A DNA stretch of 41,152 bases from Candidatus Neomicrothrix parvicella RN1 (GCA_945898515.1 CAMDIH010000015.1:1-41152), one strand, 5' to 3'; counted from the stretch's first letter, positions 1 to 9,207 are shown. Notes: a model not told the origin generated them from the letters alone. Translations and numbers: made by a program.

Positions 1-149
1 ACCCACCCTCCGAGCACCTCGAAGAGCCGCATTTCGATCCATTTGTAGTGGCCGACCCGGCGCGCCGATTCTTCCACCGTAAAGATCCCGGGCAACTCCC
101 GGCGGTCCCACGGCGCGAAGGGCAATCGCGGCTTCTTCGGATCAGCCAA
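1..149 (-). CDS. Hypothetical protein, N-terminal fragment running off the left edge
   Basis: An open frame on the minus strand enters the window edge; about 49 residues are visible. It reads LADPKKPRLPFAPWDRRELP and continues with a stretch rich in charged and aromatic residues (VGHYKWIEMRLFEVLGGW). An in-frame TGA lies four codons before the TTG I chose as start; no better start is visible. I do not recognise the family with certainty. The YKWIEMRLFE stretch could be an amphipathic helix of a ferritin-like fold, but that is a guess. The frame was too short for the ORF track. It lies downstream of a decayed permease in the same orientation. Confidence 0.5.
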   Translation of the reverse strand, partial: MADPKKPRLPFAPWDRRELPGIFTVEESARRVGHYKWIEMRLFEVLGGW

Positions 150-189
150 ACGGTGTCACCACTTTCTCGCTAAGCACCGGTCACGGGGT

Positions 190-732
190 GACCGGCTGAG
201 AACGATCGTTATCGGTGCCAGCCTCTCGCATGGTCGCTCCCCGGTCAAGTAACGCCGGGATGGTTTCGCAGAGGCCCACGGCGACCAGGATCGTGCCGGT
301 AGGCCGTGGCCCCGAGGATCACCCCTGGGCGGCGAAGGCCAGCGCGCATCCGGCGGTGAGGGCCTCGTCCCCGACCAAAGGGCTACGGCCAGACCCGGAG
401 CGGGTGAGCAGCACTGGTCCGACCACGGCGATGACCACGGCAACGAGCGGAACGGCAGGGGTGGCCGTGGAAAGAAAATCATCCCCCACCGCGGTACGAA
501 CACCGCCCACCGGTAGGTGATGGAGGCGGAAGTGGTGGAATCGGCCCGCCGTGGCCCTGCTCCGCCGTGCGATCGGGGCAAGCACGGCAGCCGCCAGGAG
601 ACATCGAACTCCGAGAAAAGGGAGTGGCTCCACTTGTTTTACGGCATCCTGAATGATCAGGAAGGTGCTGCCGAAGCAGATGGCCGCGCCCAACAGGGCC
701 AGATCGGCCAGGCGCGGATGGGTGCCTTTCAA
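190..732 (-). pseudogene. Decayed EamA/DMT-family permease
   Basis: The minus strand starts like a drug/metabolite transporter: TTG, then HPRLADLALLGAAICFGSTF and QDAVKQVEPLPFLGVRCLLAAAVL, matching the first two membrane helices of EamA permeases. After about 60 residues the homology jumps frame: TTSASITYRWAVFVP (typical of the next conserved helix) lies in one frame, while GDEALTAGCALAFAAQ lies in the first frame again, followed by a stop. The second half of the usual ~290-residue, 10-helix protein is missing. At least two frame changes plus truncation make a functional protein unlikely. The 5' end faces the ABC exporter operon divergently. Boundaries are approximate. Confidence 0.65.
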
Positions 733-823
733 TCCCTTCAAGCACAACACTGTGGTGGAGAGAGTGCGTCCGGGCGACCCGCCGCCCGGCGGACGCCAAC
801 CCAACGAGGGGGTGAGTGGTGAC

Positions 824-2692
824 ATGACGGCGCTCGAGCGCGACTTGGCGTTACTCGCTTCTGCCCCGCCGCCCTTGCTGCCCGTCGTGCCTCCTGGTAG
901 GGCGGCACCAGCGCCCGCCGGCGTGGTCTCGGCCAATCGCGACGTGGGTTGGGTCCGCCGGATGTTGCCCCTGGTGATGGCGCGCCGGTGGCGCCTGCTG
1001 GCCGGCCTGCTGGCCGCCGCGGTGGCCATGCTGGCCCAGGTGCTAGCGCCGTTGATGCTCATGCTGGCTATCGATCGGGCCCTGATCCAGCGCACGAGCA
1101 CGCTCTGGCCCTTTGTCGTGGCGCTCGCCGCGCTGGCCATCGTTCGCGGCGGACTCACGTTCTATTACCGCTCCACGCTCTACAAACTGGCCTTCGCCCT
1201 CGAATACGACCTGCGCACCACGATCTACGAGCATCTCACCACGCTGTCGTTCCCATTTTACGACCGGGTGCAGTCTGGTCAGCTCATCTCGCGAGCCAAC
1301 AGCGACATCCGTTCGGTGCAGATGTTTCTCACCTTCATGCCGATCGTGTCTCTCAGCCTCGGCAGTTTCTTTGTGGCGCTCGCCATCATGCTGACCATCA
1401 ACGTGCCGCTCACGGTGGTGGCCGTGCTGCCGATGCCGTTCATTTATGTGGTGGGCGTGAAGATGCGGGAGTTGCTGTTTCCCATCAGCTGGGTGGTGCA
1501 GGCCCGCACCGCTGATGTGGCGACGATCGTGGAGGAGAACGTCACGGGGGCGCGGGTGGTGAAGTCTTTTGCCGCCGAGTCGCAGCAAATGGATGCGCTG
1601 GGCGCGGCCGCTCGCCGGCTCCGATGGGCGTCGATCCGCCAGATCGACGCACGGGCCCGCTACGCGCCGATCATGGAGGGGCTTCCCCGTCTCGGGCTGG
1701 CGGCCGTCTTGCTCTACGGCGGGATGTTGGCGGTGGACGGAACGGTGTCGGTCGGCACGATCGTGGCCTTCAGCACCTATGTCGTGCTGCTGCAGGCGCC
1801 CTTCCGCACGCTGGGATTCATCCTCTTGCTGAGCCAACGAGCCGCCGCCTCGGCGGCCCGGATCTACGAGATTCTGGATTCCGAACCCGAGATTGCCGAC
1901 CGCCCCGGGGCCGTGGATCTCCTGGCCCCGAACGGGGCGGTGCAGCTCGAGGATGTGACGTTCCGGTACGGCGATGGTGGGCCAGTTCTCGAGCATTTCG
2001 ATCTCCACCTGGCGCCGGGGGAGAGGGTGGCCATCGTGGGTCGGACGGGGAGCGGGAAGTCCACCGTGGCCCGCCTGCTCCCACGTTTCTATGACGCCAG
2101 CGACGGGGTAGTGCGCATCGACGGTCACGATGTGCGGGACCTCACCGTGGCAAGTTTGCGGGCCGCGGTGGGGCTGGTCCTCGATGAACCGTTCCTATTC
2201 TCAGCCACGGTGCGCGAAAACATTGCCTATGCCCGCCCCGATGCGCCGCTGGCCGATGTTCGAGCGGCGGCCCGCGCCGCGGGGGCGGAGCAGTTCATCG
2301 ACGCCCTACCCGAAGGATTCGACAGCGAGGTGGGGGAGCGCGGCTACACGCTGTCGGGCGGGCAACGTCAGCGGATTGCCATCGCCCGTACCCTCCTGGC
2401 TGATCCGGCCGTTCTTATCCTCGACGATGCCACCAGCGCGATCGATGTGCAGGTGGAGGAGGAGATTCACGGCGCTCTGCGCGTCCTCATGGAAGGACGA
2501 ACCACCCTGGTGATTGCGCACCGCGTGTCCACCATCAACCTGGCCGAACGCGTGGTGCTGCTTGAAGGCGGCCGCATCGTGGCCACGGGTACGCACGCCG
2601 ATCTGATGGCCCGCGAGCCTCGTTACGCCGAGGTGCTCGCCCACATTGCCGATGGTGATGATCGGCCCGATCGTTGGGGAGCGTCGCGCTGA
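824..2692 (+). CDS. ABC exporter half-transporter, degenerate-site subunit
   Basis: A fused membrane domain and nucleotide-binding domain (about 622 residues), type IV (MsbA/BmrCD-like) exporter. Six membrane helices fill roughly residues 45-330. The ATPase domain has Walker A GRTGSGKST, signature LSGGQRQRI, Walker B LILDDATSAID and switch His in VIAHR. Two deviations stand out: the catalytic Glu after Walker B is Asp (LDDATS), and the usual Q-loop Gln is absent (GLVLDEPFLF). I chose ATG 824, preceded by GAGGGGGTGAG, rather than the upstream ATG of the long ORF, whose first 57 residues look non-coding. The stop overlaps the start of the next gene (TGATG), so the two subunits are probably translated together as a heterodimer. 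Substrate unknown. Confidence 0.9.
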   Translation: MTALERDLALLASAPPPLLPVVPPGRAAPAPAGVVSANRDVGWVRRMLPLVMARRWRLLAGLLAAAVAMLAQVLAPLMLMLAIDRALIQRTSTLWPFVVALAALAIVRGGLTFYYRSTLYKLAFALEYDLRTTIYEHLTTLSFPFYDRVQSGQLISRANSDIRSVQMFLTFMPIVSLSLGSFFVALAIMLTINVPLTVVAVLPMPFIYVVGVKMRELLFPISWVVQARTADVATIVEENVTGARVVKSFAAESQQMDALGAAARRLRWASIRQIDARARYAPIMEGLPRLGLAAVLLYGGMLAVDGTVSVGTIVAFSTYVVLLQAPFRTLGFILLLSQRAAASAARIYEILDSEPEIADRPGAVDLLAPNGAVQLEDVTFRYGDGGPVLEHFDLHLAPGERVAIVGRTGSGKSTVARLLPRFYDASDGVVRIDGHDVRDLTVASLRAAVGLVLDEPFLFSATVRENIAYARPDAPLADVRAAARAAGAEQFIDALPEGFDSEVGERGYTLSGGQRQRIAIARTLLADPAVLILDDATSAIDVQVEEEIHGALRVLMEGRTTLVIAHRVSTINLAERVVLLEGGRIVATGTHADLMAREPRYAEVLAHIADGDDRPDRWGASR

Positions 2693-4620
2693 TGGCGTGG
2701 GGTGGTGGTGCAATGGGCGGGGCGGGCGCACCCTTCGCGGGGAGTACCGCGGCCGGATCGAATCTGCCCTTTGCCGGTGTTCCTTCCGAGATGCAGGAGC
2801 GGGTTGACAAGCTCCTGGCTCACGAACCGGTGCACGACCACGAGGTGGTGGTCTATGAGCCGATTGCCTCCGACACGCTGCCCTTTTCGCTGCGTCGACT
2901 TGTCCTGCCCCACCGCCGAGCACTCGCTGGAGCAATGGTCCTGGTGGTCATCGAGACCGTGGCCCTCCAGACGGGGCCACTGCTCACGGCCATCGCGATC
3001 GACGACGGCATTCGACTGCGCAATCGTGCGGTGATCGCAGCGGTGGCCGGGCTGTACGTACTGAGTGTGCTGGTGGGAGCAGTTACGAGCCGCAGTCGGA
3101 TTGCCTGGACCGGTCGAGTGGGAGAGCGCCTTCTCTACGACCTGCGCCTGAAGGTGTTCGGCCAGTTCCAACGGTTGTCGATCGACTTCTTCTCTCGGGA
3201 GAAGGCGGGCCGGCTCATGACGCGGATGACCAGCGATCTCGACAACCTCACGCAGTTGCTGCAGGAGGGTTTGGTGCAACTCTTCGTGCAGGGGCTCACG
3301 GTGGTGTTTGTGAGTGGAGTGCTCATCGCGTTGAACCCCCCCTTGGCCGCCATCACCCTGTTGGTGGTGGTGCCGTCGATGCTGGCCGCCACGGTCTGGT
3401 ACCGCTCCGCCTCAGACCAGACCTTCGACGTGGTGCGCGACCGTATCGCCGACGTGATGGCCCATCTGCAGGAGAGCCTTTCGGGTGTGCGGATCGTGAC
3501 GGCGCACAATCGGCAGTCGCGCAACGTGGCCGAGCACCGCACCATTGTGGATGCCTACCGCCGGTCCAACGATGCCACCGCCATGGTGGGGGGCGCCTAC
3601 GGCGGCGTCACCGAAACGGTGGGGATGGCCGGTCAGGTCGTCATCTTGGTGGTGGGGGGTCGGTGGGTTCTGAATGGTTCGCTCGAGATCGGCGAGCTCG
3701 TGGCTTTCATCCTCTACCTGGCCGCCTTCTTTGCCCCGATCCAGCAACTGGTGCAGCTCTACAACACCTACCAGCAGGGACAGGCCTCGGTGCGCAAGCT
3801 TCGAGGGTTACTCGCCGAGGAGCCCAGCGTGGCCCAGCACCCCAACGCCGAGCCGTTGCCGCTCCTCCGCGGCGAGGTGCGGCTGGAGGGGGTTAGTTTT
3901 GCCTACACCCCAGGGCGGGACGTGCTCCACGGCATCGACCTCACCATCCCGGTGGGCGAGACGTTTGCCTTCGTGGGCGAAACGGGGGCCGGAAAGTCCA
4001 CCATCGCCAAGTTGGTGAACCGTCTCTACGATCCCACCGCCGGGCGAGTGCTCCTCGATGGCATCGACATTCGTGGCGCCACCCTGGCCTCCGTGCATGC
4101 TCAGGTGGGCACGGTGCCCCAAGAGGCATTCCTCTTTGGTGGTTCCATCCGCGACAACGTCACCTTCGCCCGTCCCGACGCATCGGAGGACGAAGTGATC
4201 GAGGCCTGTCGACTGGTAGGTCTGAGCGATCTTCTGGAGCGGCTCCCCACCGGACTTGATACCCCGGTGCACGAACGGGGGGTGTCGGTATCTTCCGGCG
4301 AACGGCAACTACTGGCGCTGGCTCGTGTGTTCCTGGCCCGTCCGAGGATTCTGGTGCTCGACGAGGCCACCTCGAACCTTGATCTGCGTTCCGAGGGCAG
4401 GATCGAGGAGGCGCTCGACACATTGTTGGAGGGCCGTACCGCCATTTTGATCGCCCATCGTCTCGCCACGGCCATGCGGGCGGATCGGATCGCCGTGATC
4501 CACGCCGGGGAAGTAGTGGAGATTGGCTCGCACGAGGCGCTGGTGGCGAAGGGCGGTCGCTACGCCGACATGGTGGCGACTTGGCACCGCCACGGCCAGG
4601 GATCAGCGAGCGAGGAGTAG
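2692..4620 (+). CDS. ABC exporter half-transporter, catalytic partner subunit
   Basis: Second half-transporter of the pair, 642 residues from the ATG overlapping the upstream TGA; GGGGAG lies about 9 nt before it. A roughly 75-residue N-terminal extension rich in Gly and Ala precedes the membrane domain. The ATPase domain keeps the canonical Walker A (GETGAGKST), Q-loop (VPQEAFLF), Walker B with catalytic Glu (LVLDEATSNLD) and switch His (LIAHR), but its signature is altered (VSSGERQ instead of LSGGQ). Together with the Asp in subunit 1 this is the TM287/288 and BmrCD pattern of one consensus and one degenerate ATP site. Its 3' end overlaps the convergent HAD gene by 18 bp. Confidence 0.92.
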   Translation: MAWGGGAMGGAGAPFAGSTAAGSNLPFAGVPSEMQERVDKLLAHEPVHDHEVVVYEPIASDTLPFSLRRLVLPHRRALAGAMVLVVIETVALQTGPLLTAIAIDDGIRLRNRAVIAAVAGLYVLSVLVGAVTSRSRIAWTGRVGERLLYDLRLKVFGQFQRLSIDFFSREKAGRLMTRMTSDLDNLTQLLQEGLVQLFVQGLTVVFVSGVLIALNPPLAAITLLVVVPSMLAATVWYRSASDQTFDVVRDRIADVMAHLQESLSGVRIVTAHNRQSRNVAEHRTIVDAYRRSNDATAMVGGAYGGVTETVGMAGQVVILVVGGRWVLNGSLEIGELVAFILYLAAFFAPIQQLVQLYNTYQQGQASVRKLRGLLAEEPSVAQHPNAEPLPLLRGEVRLEGVSFAYTPGRDVLHGIDLTIPVGETFAFVGETGAGKSTIAKLVNRLYDPTAGRVLLDGIDIRGATLASVHAQVGTVPQEAFLFGGSIRDNVTFARPDASEDEVIEACRLVGLSDLLERLPTGLDTPVHERGVSVSSGERQLLALARVFLARPRILVLDEATSNLDLRSEGRIEEALDTLLEGRTAILIAHRLATAMRADRIAVIHAGEVVEIGSHEALVAKGGRYADMVATWHRHGQGSASEE

Positions 4621-5214
4621 GTCGAGTTCTCTCAGCGCCGCGTCGGGGTCCTGGACGAGGATGGCATGCAAGCCGGCCTGTTGGGCCCCGAGCACATTGC
4701 CGGGGCTGTCGTCGAGGAACACTGCGGCCTCGGGTGCGACGCCACCCAAAAGGGCCAATGCGTGGCGGTAGATGGCGGGATTGGGTTTGCGCATTCCTAC
4801 CTCGGAACTGTCGACCACGATCTCGAACAGTTCGTCGAGGGGCAGCATCGCCCGCCAGGTAGCGCGGCCCTCACTCACGTTGTTGGTGATCAGTCCTAGC
4901 CGGTAACCCTCGTCGCCGAGGGTGCGTACCCGATCGATGACCTGCTGGTGCAGGGTCATCGATCCGAGGAGGGCGGAGAGCGGGGCGAAATCCACCTCGA
5001 TTCCCTGCGCCCGGCCCAGTTCGGTTACCGCCACCGCCCAGTCGGTGATGGCGAGTTCGCCCCGTTCGACCTGATGCCAGGGGTGGTCGGTGTCCTGCTC
5101 GTAGGAGCCGATGAGCAGTGAGAGATTGCCGCCGCCGGCCTCGGTCATCGCCCCCCACGGCGAGGAGGTGAGCACGCCGGCAAAGTCGAACAGGACGGTA
5201 GTGATCGCCGTCAT
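4603..5214 (-). CDS. HAD-superfamily (subfamily IA) hydrolase
   Basis: 203 residues, normal length for a HAD-IA phosphatase-like protein. Motif I is LFDFAGVLT with nucleophile Asp10; motif II is LITNN; the motif III Lys is in GMRKPNPAIY; motif IV is FLDDSPGNV. The position two after the nucleophile, usually an Asp acting as general acid in phosphatases, is Ala12, so the chemistry may differ from simple phosphomonoester hydrolysis. The helical cap lies between motifs I and II. The ATG overlaps the nadE stop by 4 bp (ATGA), so it is the second gene of a nadE operon. Substrate cannot be read from the sequence. Confidence 0.85.
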   Translation of the reverse strand: MTAITTVLFDFAGVLTSSPWGAMTEAGGGNLSLLIGSYEQDTDHPWHQVERGELAITDWAVAVTELGRAQGIEVDFAPLSALLGSMTLHQQVIDRVRTLGDEGYRLGLITNNVSEGRATWRAMLPLDELFEIVVDSSEVGMRKPNPAIYRHALALLGGVAPEAAVFLDDSPGNVLGAQQAGLHAILVQDPDAALRELDLLLAR

Positions 5215-6908
5215 CCGCGGTAAGCGTTCGTGATGGGCATCCGCCGGTCTTTTCCGAAGGCTTTGCCGCTGATTCGCGGGCCGGGCGGGTTTTGCCGCCG
5301 CTTGTATTCCGACAGGTCAACCAGCCGGGTGATGCGTTCCACCAACGCCGGGTCGAAGCCCTGTGCTACGAGGTCGGCTCGCGTGAGGTCGTGTTCCACA
5401 TAGGCCTCCAACAGCGGGTCGAGGATCTCATAGGGAGGGAGTGATTGATCATCCCGCTGGTCGGGCCGCAGTTCGGCGGAGGGCGGCTTGGTGAGGACAG
5501 CCTCCGGGATGAGTTCTCGGCCGGCGCGTTCGTTACGAAAACGGCACAGGTCGTAGACGAGCAGTTTGGGAACGTCTTTGATCACCGCGAACCCACCGGC
5601 GGTATCCCCATAGAGCGTCGAGTAGCCAACGGCGAGTTCGCTCTTGTTCCCCGTGGTGAGCACCAGCCATCCCGGGAACTTGTTCGATAGCGCCATCAGC
5701 AGGGTGCCCCGGATGCGCGGTTGCAGGTTTTCTTCGGTGAGGTCCGGGTCTCGTCCGGCAAAACTGGGTGCGAGCAGTTCCAGGAAGGCGGCGTGGGCCG
5801 ATTCAATGGCCAGGGTTCGCAGTTCGATGCCAACGGCAGTGCACAGCGCTGCCGCATCGGTCTGGGAGCCGGTGGAGGAAAAGCGACTGGGCATCGAGAC
5901 GGCGTGCACGTGTTCGGGTCCGAGCGCATCGGCGGCGATGACGGCCACCAAGGACGAGTCGACGCCACCGGAGAGGCCCAGTACCGCGTCGTGAAAGCCA
6001 TTTTTGGTGATGTAGTCCCTCGTGGCGAGCACAAGGGCGTCGTACACCTCGGCCACGGGAGACAGCCGTGGCGTGATCGTGGGGGGACAGTGGGACTCAG
6101 GGGAGGAGGCAGCGGCGGTGGAGATTTCGATCACGGGGAGCGACGGACCGTTTCCCGGCGTGGGCGAGAATGGCGCGATGATGAGGTCGACGAAGGCCAC
6201 GGTGTTCGTCATCTGGGGTAGCCGAGCGAGCAGGTCGCCGTGGTCGTCAACCACAAAGGAGCCCCCGTCAAAAATGAGTTCGTCCTGCCCACCGACCTGG
6301 TTGACATAGGCGACATGGCAACCGGCCGCGGCGGCGCGGACCCCCACCGTTTGCTCGCGTTCGTCCGGGCGGCCCTCGAAATAGGGAGATCCATTGGGGA
6401 TCACGACAAGCTCGGCGCCACCCGCGGCTTGCGGATCAATGGTTCCCTCAGCCCGCCACGCGTCCTCGCAGATGGCGATACCCACCTTCACTCCGGCGAT
6501 CTGGAACAGGGTGAGGGGGGTGGTCCCTGGAGCGAAGTAGCGGGCCTCGTCGAAGACGGCATAGTTGGGCAGAAGCCGCTTTCGATAGATCCCCTGCACC
6601 TCCCCGGCCGCGCACACGGCGGCGGCGTTGTACAAGGCGGGGCCGCGGTCGACGAAACCCACCACGGCGGCGCAGTGTCGGGTGCGGGCGGCGACCCGCT
6701 GCAAGGCAGCTCGGTTGGCGGCCACGAAACCGGGCTTGAGGATGAGGTCTTCGGGCGGGTAGCCGGTGATGGCTAGTTCGGGGACCACGATGATGTCGCA
6801 GTGAGCCTTCTCGGCGGCTTCGTAGGCGTCGAGGATGCGTTCGACGTTGCCGTCGAGATCGCCGACCACCGTGTTCAGCTGGGCGAGTCCCACCCGGATT
6901 CGTGCCAC
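5211..6908 (-). CDS. nadE: Glutamine-dependent NAD(+) synthetase
   Basis: Final step of NAD synthesis: amidation of deamido-NAD using glutamine. Residues about 1-260 form a nitrilase-type glutaminase domain with the catalytic triad visible as Glu (VPELAITGYPPEDL), Lys (YRKRLLPNY) and Cys (GIAICEDAW). The C-terminal synthetase domain has the PP-loop LGLSGGVDSSLVAVIA and the STLYGDTAGGF and TKPPSAELRPDQRDD motifs. The track ORF starts at an ATG 63 nt upstream, but the family normally begins M-A-R-I-R-V-G-L-A-Q, matching GTG 6908. A TACGCT hexamer sits exactly 6 nt before that GTG, suggesting a leaderless message. About 565 residues. The HAD gene follows with a 4-bp overlap. Confidence 0.95.
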   Translation of the reverse strand: MARIRVGLAQLNTVVGDLDGNVERILDAYEAAEKAHCDIIVVPELAITGYPPEDLILKPGFVAANRAALQRVAARTRHCAAVVGFVDRGPALYNAAAVCAAGEVQGIYRKRLLPNYAVFDEARYFAPGTTPLTLFQIAGVKVGIAICEDAWRAEGTIDPQAAGGAELVVIPNGSPYFEGRPDEREQTVGVRAAAAGCHVAYVNQVGGQDELIFDGGSFVVDDHGDLLARLPQMTNTVAFVDLIIAPFSPTPGNGPSLPVIEISTAAASSPESHCPPTITPRLSPVAEVYDALVLATRDYITKNGFHDAVLGLSGGVDSSLVAVIAADALGPEHVHAVSMPSRFSSTGSQTDAAALCTAVGIELRTLAIESAHAAFLELLAPSFAGRDPDLTEENLQPRIRGTLLMALSNKFPGWLVLTTGNKSELAVGYSTLYGDTAGGFAVIKDVPKLLVYDLCRFRNERAGRELIPEAVLTKPPSAELRPDQRDDQSLPPYEILDPLLEAYVEHDLTRADLVAQGFDPALVERITRLVDLSEYKRRQNPPGPRISGKAFGKDRRMPITNAYRG

Positions 6909-6914
6909 CCCTCC

Positions 6915-6920
6915 AGCGTA
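6915..6920 (-). promoter_or_regulatory. Putative -10 of leaderless nadE
   Basis: TACGCT (TANNNT) 6 nt before GTG 6908. The only purine-rich run, GGAGGG, abuts the GTG and is too close to serve as a Shine-Dalgarno sequence. Confidence 0.5.
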
Positions 6921-7038
6921 GGTCCCACGAGGAACGGGTTCGATCCGGTTGGTTCTACCGGAGCGCCTCACCCGCGGCGGCGCTGTGCGAGGATGACGTG
7001 CCGATCAGCCGTGGGGCGGGTGGCCGAGGGGGACAAGA

Positions 7039-7968
7039 GTGCCGCTTGATCCGCAGGTGAAGCAGTTGCTCGACGGGTTGGCGCAGGCCGGGGGGCCAAG
7101 TCTGAGCGACTTGTCTCCGTCCGAAGCGCGTGAAATCTACCGGGGAATGGTCGCGTTTGATCAGCCGGAGGAGGTGGCCCGGGTGGACAACCGGGTGGTG
7201 GCGGGTGTGGACCATGAGGTGCCGGTGCGGGTGTACACGCCGGTAGCCGCAGTGGGCGGGGATGCCCCGCTGCTTCTCTGGCTCCACGGCGGCGGTTGGG
7301 TGATCGGCGATTTGGACACGGCCGACGCCACCGCTCGCGCCCTGGCGAACCGTTCCGGAGCGGTGGTGGTGTCGGTTGGTTATCGGTTGGCCCCGGAGCA
7401 CCGCTCGCCAAGTGCCCTGGAGGACTGCATGGCGGCGCTTATCTGGGCGGTGCAGGAAGCGGAGATGCTCGGCGTGGATAGCGGACGGGTCGCGGTGGGG
7501 GGCGATTCGGCGGGCGGAAACCTTGCCGCATTGCTGTGCCATCAGGTGCGCGACGGCTCCGGGCCCACCATCAGTTTTCAGTTGCTGGTCTACCCCGCGG
7601 TGGACCTCACGCTTTCACACCGGTCCATCGAGGAGAACGGACAGGGCTATTTGCTCACCAAGGACACGATGTGCTGGTTTGCGGACTGTTATCTCGGGGA
7701 TCAGGATCCGAAAAGCGGGGCCGTGTCGCCCTTGTGGGCGGCGTCGCTGGCCGACCTTCCTCCGGCCCTGATCATCACCGCGGAGTTCGATCCCCTCCGC
7801 GACGAAGGGGAGGCGTACGCCGCGGCGTTGCGCCAGGCGGGCGTGGAGGTTCAGCTCACCCGTTATGACGGTCAGATCCATGGATTCGTGGGGCTGGCCA
7901 GCATGGTTGCCGACGGCGCCCGGGCACTTGAGGAGGCGGGGGCGGCTTTGCGGGATGGCCTCCGCTAG
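7039..7968 (+). CDS. Alpha/beta hydrolase, hormone-sensitive-lipase (Aes-like) family esterase
   Basis: 309 residues. Oxyanion-hole motif HGGGWVIGD near residue 80, nucleophile elbow GGDSAGGN near residue 155, Asp in ITAEFDPLRDEG and His in GQIHGFVG complete the HSL-family catalytic triad. No signal peptide, so probably a cytoplasmic carboxylesterase acting on short acyl esters. GTG start with GAGGGGG 7 nt upstream. It is divergent from nadE and convergent with glnII, with a strong hairpin between. Natural substrate unknown. Confidence 0.92.
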   Translation: MPLDPQVKQLLDGLAQAGGPSLSDLSPSEAREIYRGMVAFDQPEEVARVDNRVVAGVDHEVPVRVYTPVAAVGGDAPLLLWLHGGGWVIGDLDTADATARALANRSGAVVVSVGYRLAPEHRSPSALEDCMAALIWAVQEAEMLGVDSGRVAVGGDSAGGNLAALLCHQVRDGSGPTISFQLLVYPAVDLTLSHRSIEENGQGYLLTKDTMCWFADCYLGDQDPKSGAVSPLWAASLADLPPALIITAEFDPLRDEGEAYAAALRQAGVEVQLTRYDGQIHGFVGLASMVADGARALEEAGAALRDGLR

Positions 7969-8063
7969 CGGCGGCCCATTCGGAGGCGGAGAAAGGTGCA
8001 CCGGGGTGGATCCAGAGGCGCGTTCAGACGATGGCCGTTGGACCCCGCTCCGCCGCCACGACG

Positions 8064-8094
8064 CGAACAGGGCACCCCGGGGGTGCCCTGTTCG
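8064..8094. terminator. Bidirectional hairpin between convergent esterase and glnII
   Basis: A near-perfect palindrome: GAACAGGGCACCCC followed by its complement GGGGTGCCCTGTTC with only a few bases of loop. It lies between two convergent stop codons, so it can serve both genes. There is no long T-run, as is common for high-GC actinobacterial terminators. Confidence 0.8.
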
Positions 8095-8114
8095 ATGACC
8101 CAGAGGGTAGGTGG

Positions 8115-9116
8115 CTACGCCAGGGCGGTACACACCGTGTCGATGATGATGTAGGTCACGTCGTAGGGATCACAGTTGGCATTTGGGCGGCGATCCTCCA
8201 GGTAACCCTTCTGGTCCACCTCGACCTGCCAGGGGATGCGCACCGAAGCGCCGCGGTCGGAGACGCCGTAGCTGTACTCCGAAAAGGGTGCCGTCTCGTG
8301 TTGGCCGGTGAGCCGGTCCTCAATGCCGTGGCCGTAGAGAGCCACATGCTCCACTACCCGCGGTGCGAGGGATTCGGCGGCGGCGATGATGGCGTCGTAG
8401 CCCTCTCGCATGGCCTTGGTGGAAAAGTTGGTGTGGGCGCCCGCGCCGTTCCAGTCGCCCTTGACCGGCTTCGGATCCAAGGTGGCGGACACCTCAAAGT
8501 CTTCACCGATGCGGTAGAGCAGCCAGCGGGCGATCCAAAGTTCGTCGGCCACCTGGGGGGCAGCTACCGGGCCAACCTGGAACTCCCACTGACCGGGCAT
8601 GACCTCGGCGTTGATGCCGGAGATGTGCAGGCCGGCGGCCAGGCACGCATCGAGGTGGGCCTCCACCACATCACGGCCGTAGACCTCGTCGGCCCCCACG
8701 CCGCAGTAGTACCCGCCCTGGGGGGCGGGGAAACCGCCGAAGGGGAAGCCATAGGGGCGCCCCTCCTTGAAGAAGGTGTACTCCTGCTCAATGCCGAACC
8801 ACATCTCCTGAGCGGCAAATTTTTCCGCCGCTTCGGCGCAACGGCGACGCGTGTTGGTCTCGTGGGGGCGCATGTCGATGTACAGCACCTCACACATGAC
8901 GAGGATGTTTTGGCCGCCGCGAATGGGATCGGGGCACTGAAACACTGGCTGGAGCACGCAATCGGACTTGTCGCCAGGGGCCTGGTTGGTCGACGAGCCG
9001 TCGAAGCCCCAGATGGGAAGGTCCGTCTTGTCGTCCTCCATGATCCTCGTCTTCGAGCGCAGCTTGGCCGTCGGCGCCGTGCCGTCGACCCAGATGTACT
9101 CAGCTTTGTACGCCAT
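8115..9116 (-). CDS. glnII: Glutamine synthetase type II (GSII)
   Basis: ATP-dependent condensation of ammonium and glutamate. 333 residues, the short length typical of the eukaryote-like GSII found in Streptomyces, Frankia and rhizobia. Diagnostic stretches include IWGFDGSSTNQAPG, GIEQEYTFF, GQWEFQVGP, DWNGAGAHTNFSTK and NPYDVT-like PYDVTYIII near the C-terminus. GSII enzymes are not adenylylated, so control is expected mainly at transcription. The ATG has a good GGAGGAAAGGAAG ribosome site. It is divergent from a GSI gene across a 184-bp spacer carrying a probable GlnR operator. Confidence 0.96.
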   Translation of the reverse strand: MAYKAEYIWVDGTAPTAKLRSKTRIMEDDKTDLPIWGFDGSSTNQAPGDKSDCVLQPVFQCPDPIRGGQNILVMCEVLYIDMRPHETNTRRRCAEAAEKFAAQEMWFGIEQEYTFFKEGRPYGFPFGGFPAPQGGYYCGVGADEVYGRDVVEAHLDACLAAGLHISGINAEVMPGQWEFQVGPVAAPQVADELWIARWLLYRIGEDFEVSATLDPKPVKGDWNGAGAHTNFSTKAMREGYDAIIAAAESLAPRVVEHVALYGHGIEDRLTGQHETAPFSEYSYGVSDRGASVRIPWQVEVDQKGYLEDRRPNANCDPYDVTYIIIDTVCTALA

Positions 9117-9207
9117 CTGGCTTCCTTTCCTCCACGATTGAGGGTGTTACGGGTTGAGTCAGGCCACCCGGTAATCGGGGGAGGCCGGTGAATGCTTGCA
9201 CGAGCCA

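Noticed and set aside
8031-9191. 386-residue ORF opposite glnII
   Set aside because: Antisense shadow of a clearly conserved glutamine synthetase; its translation has no recognisable domain.
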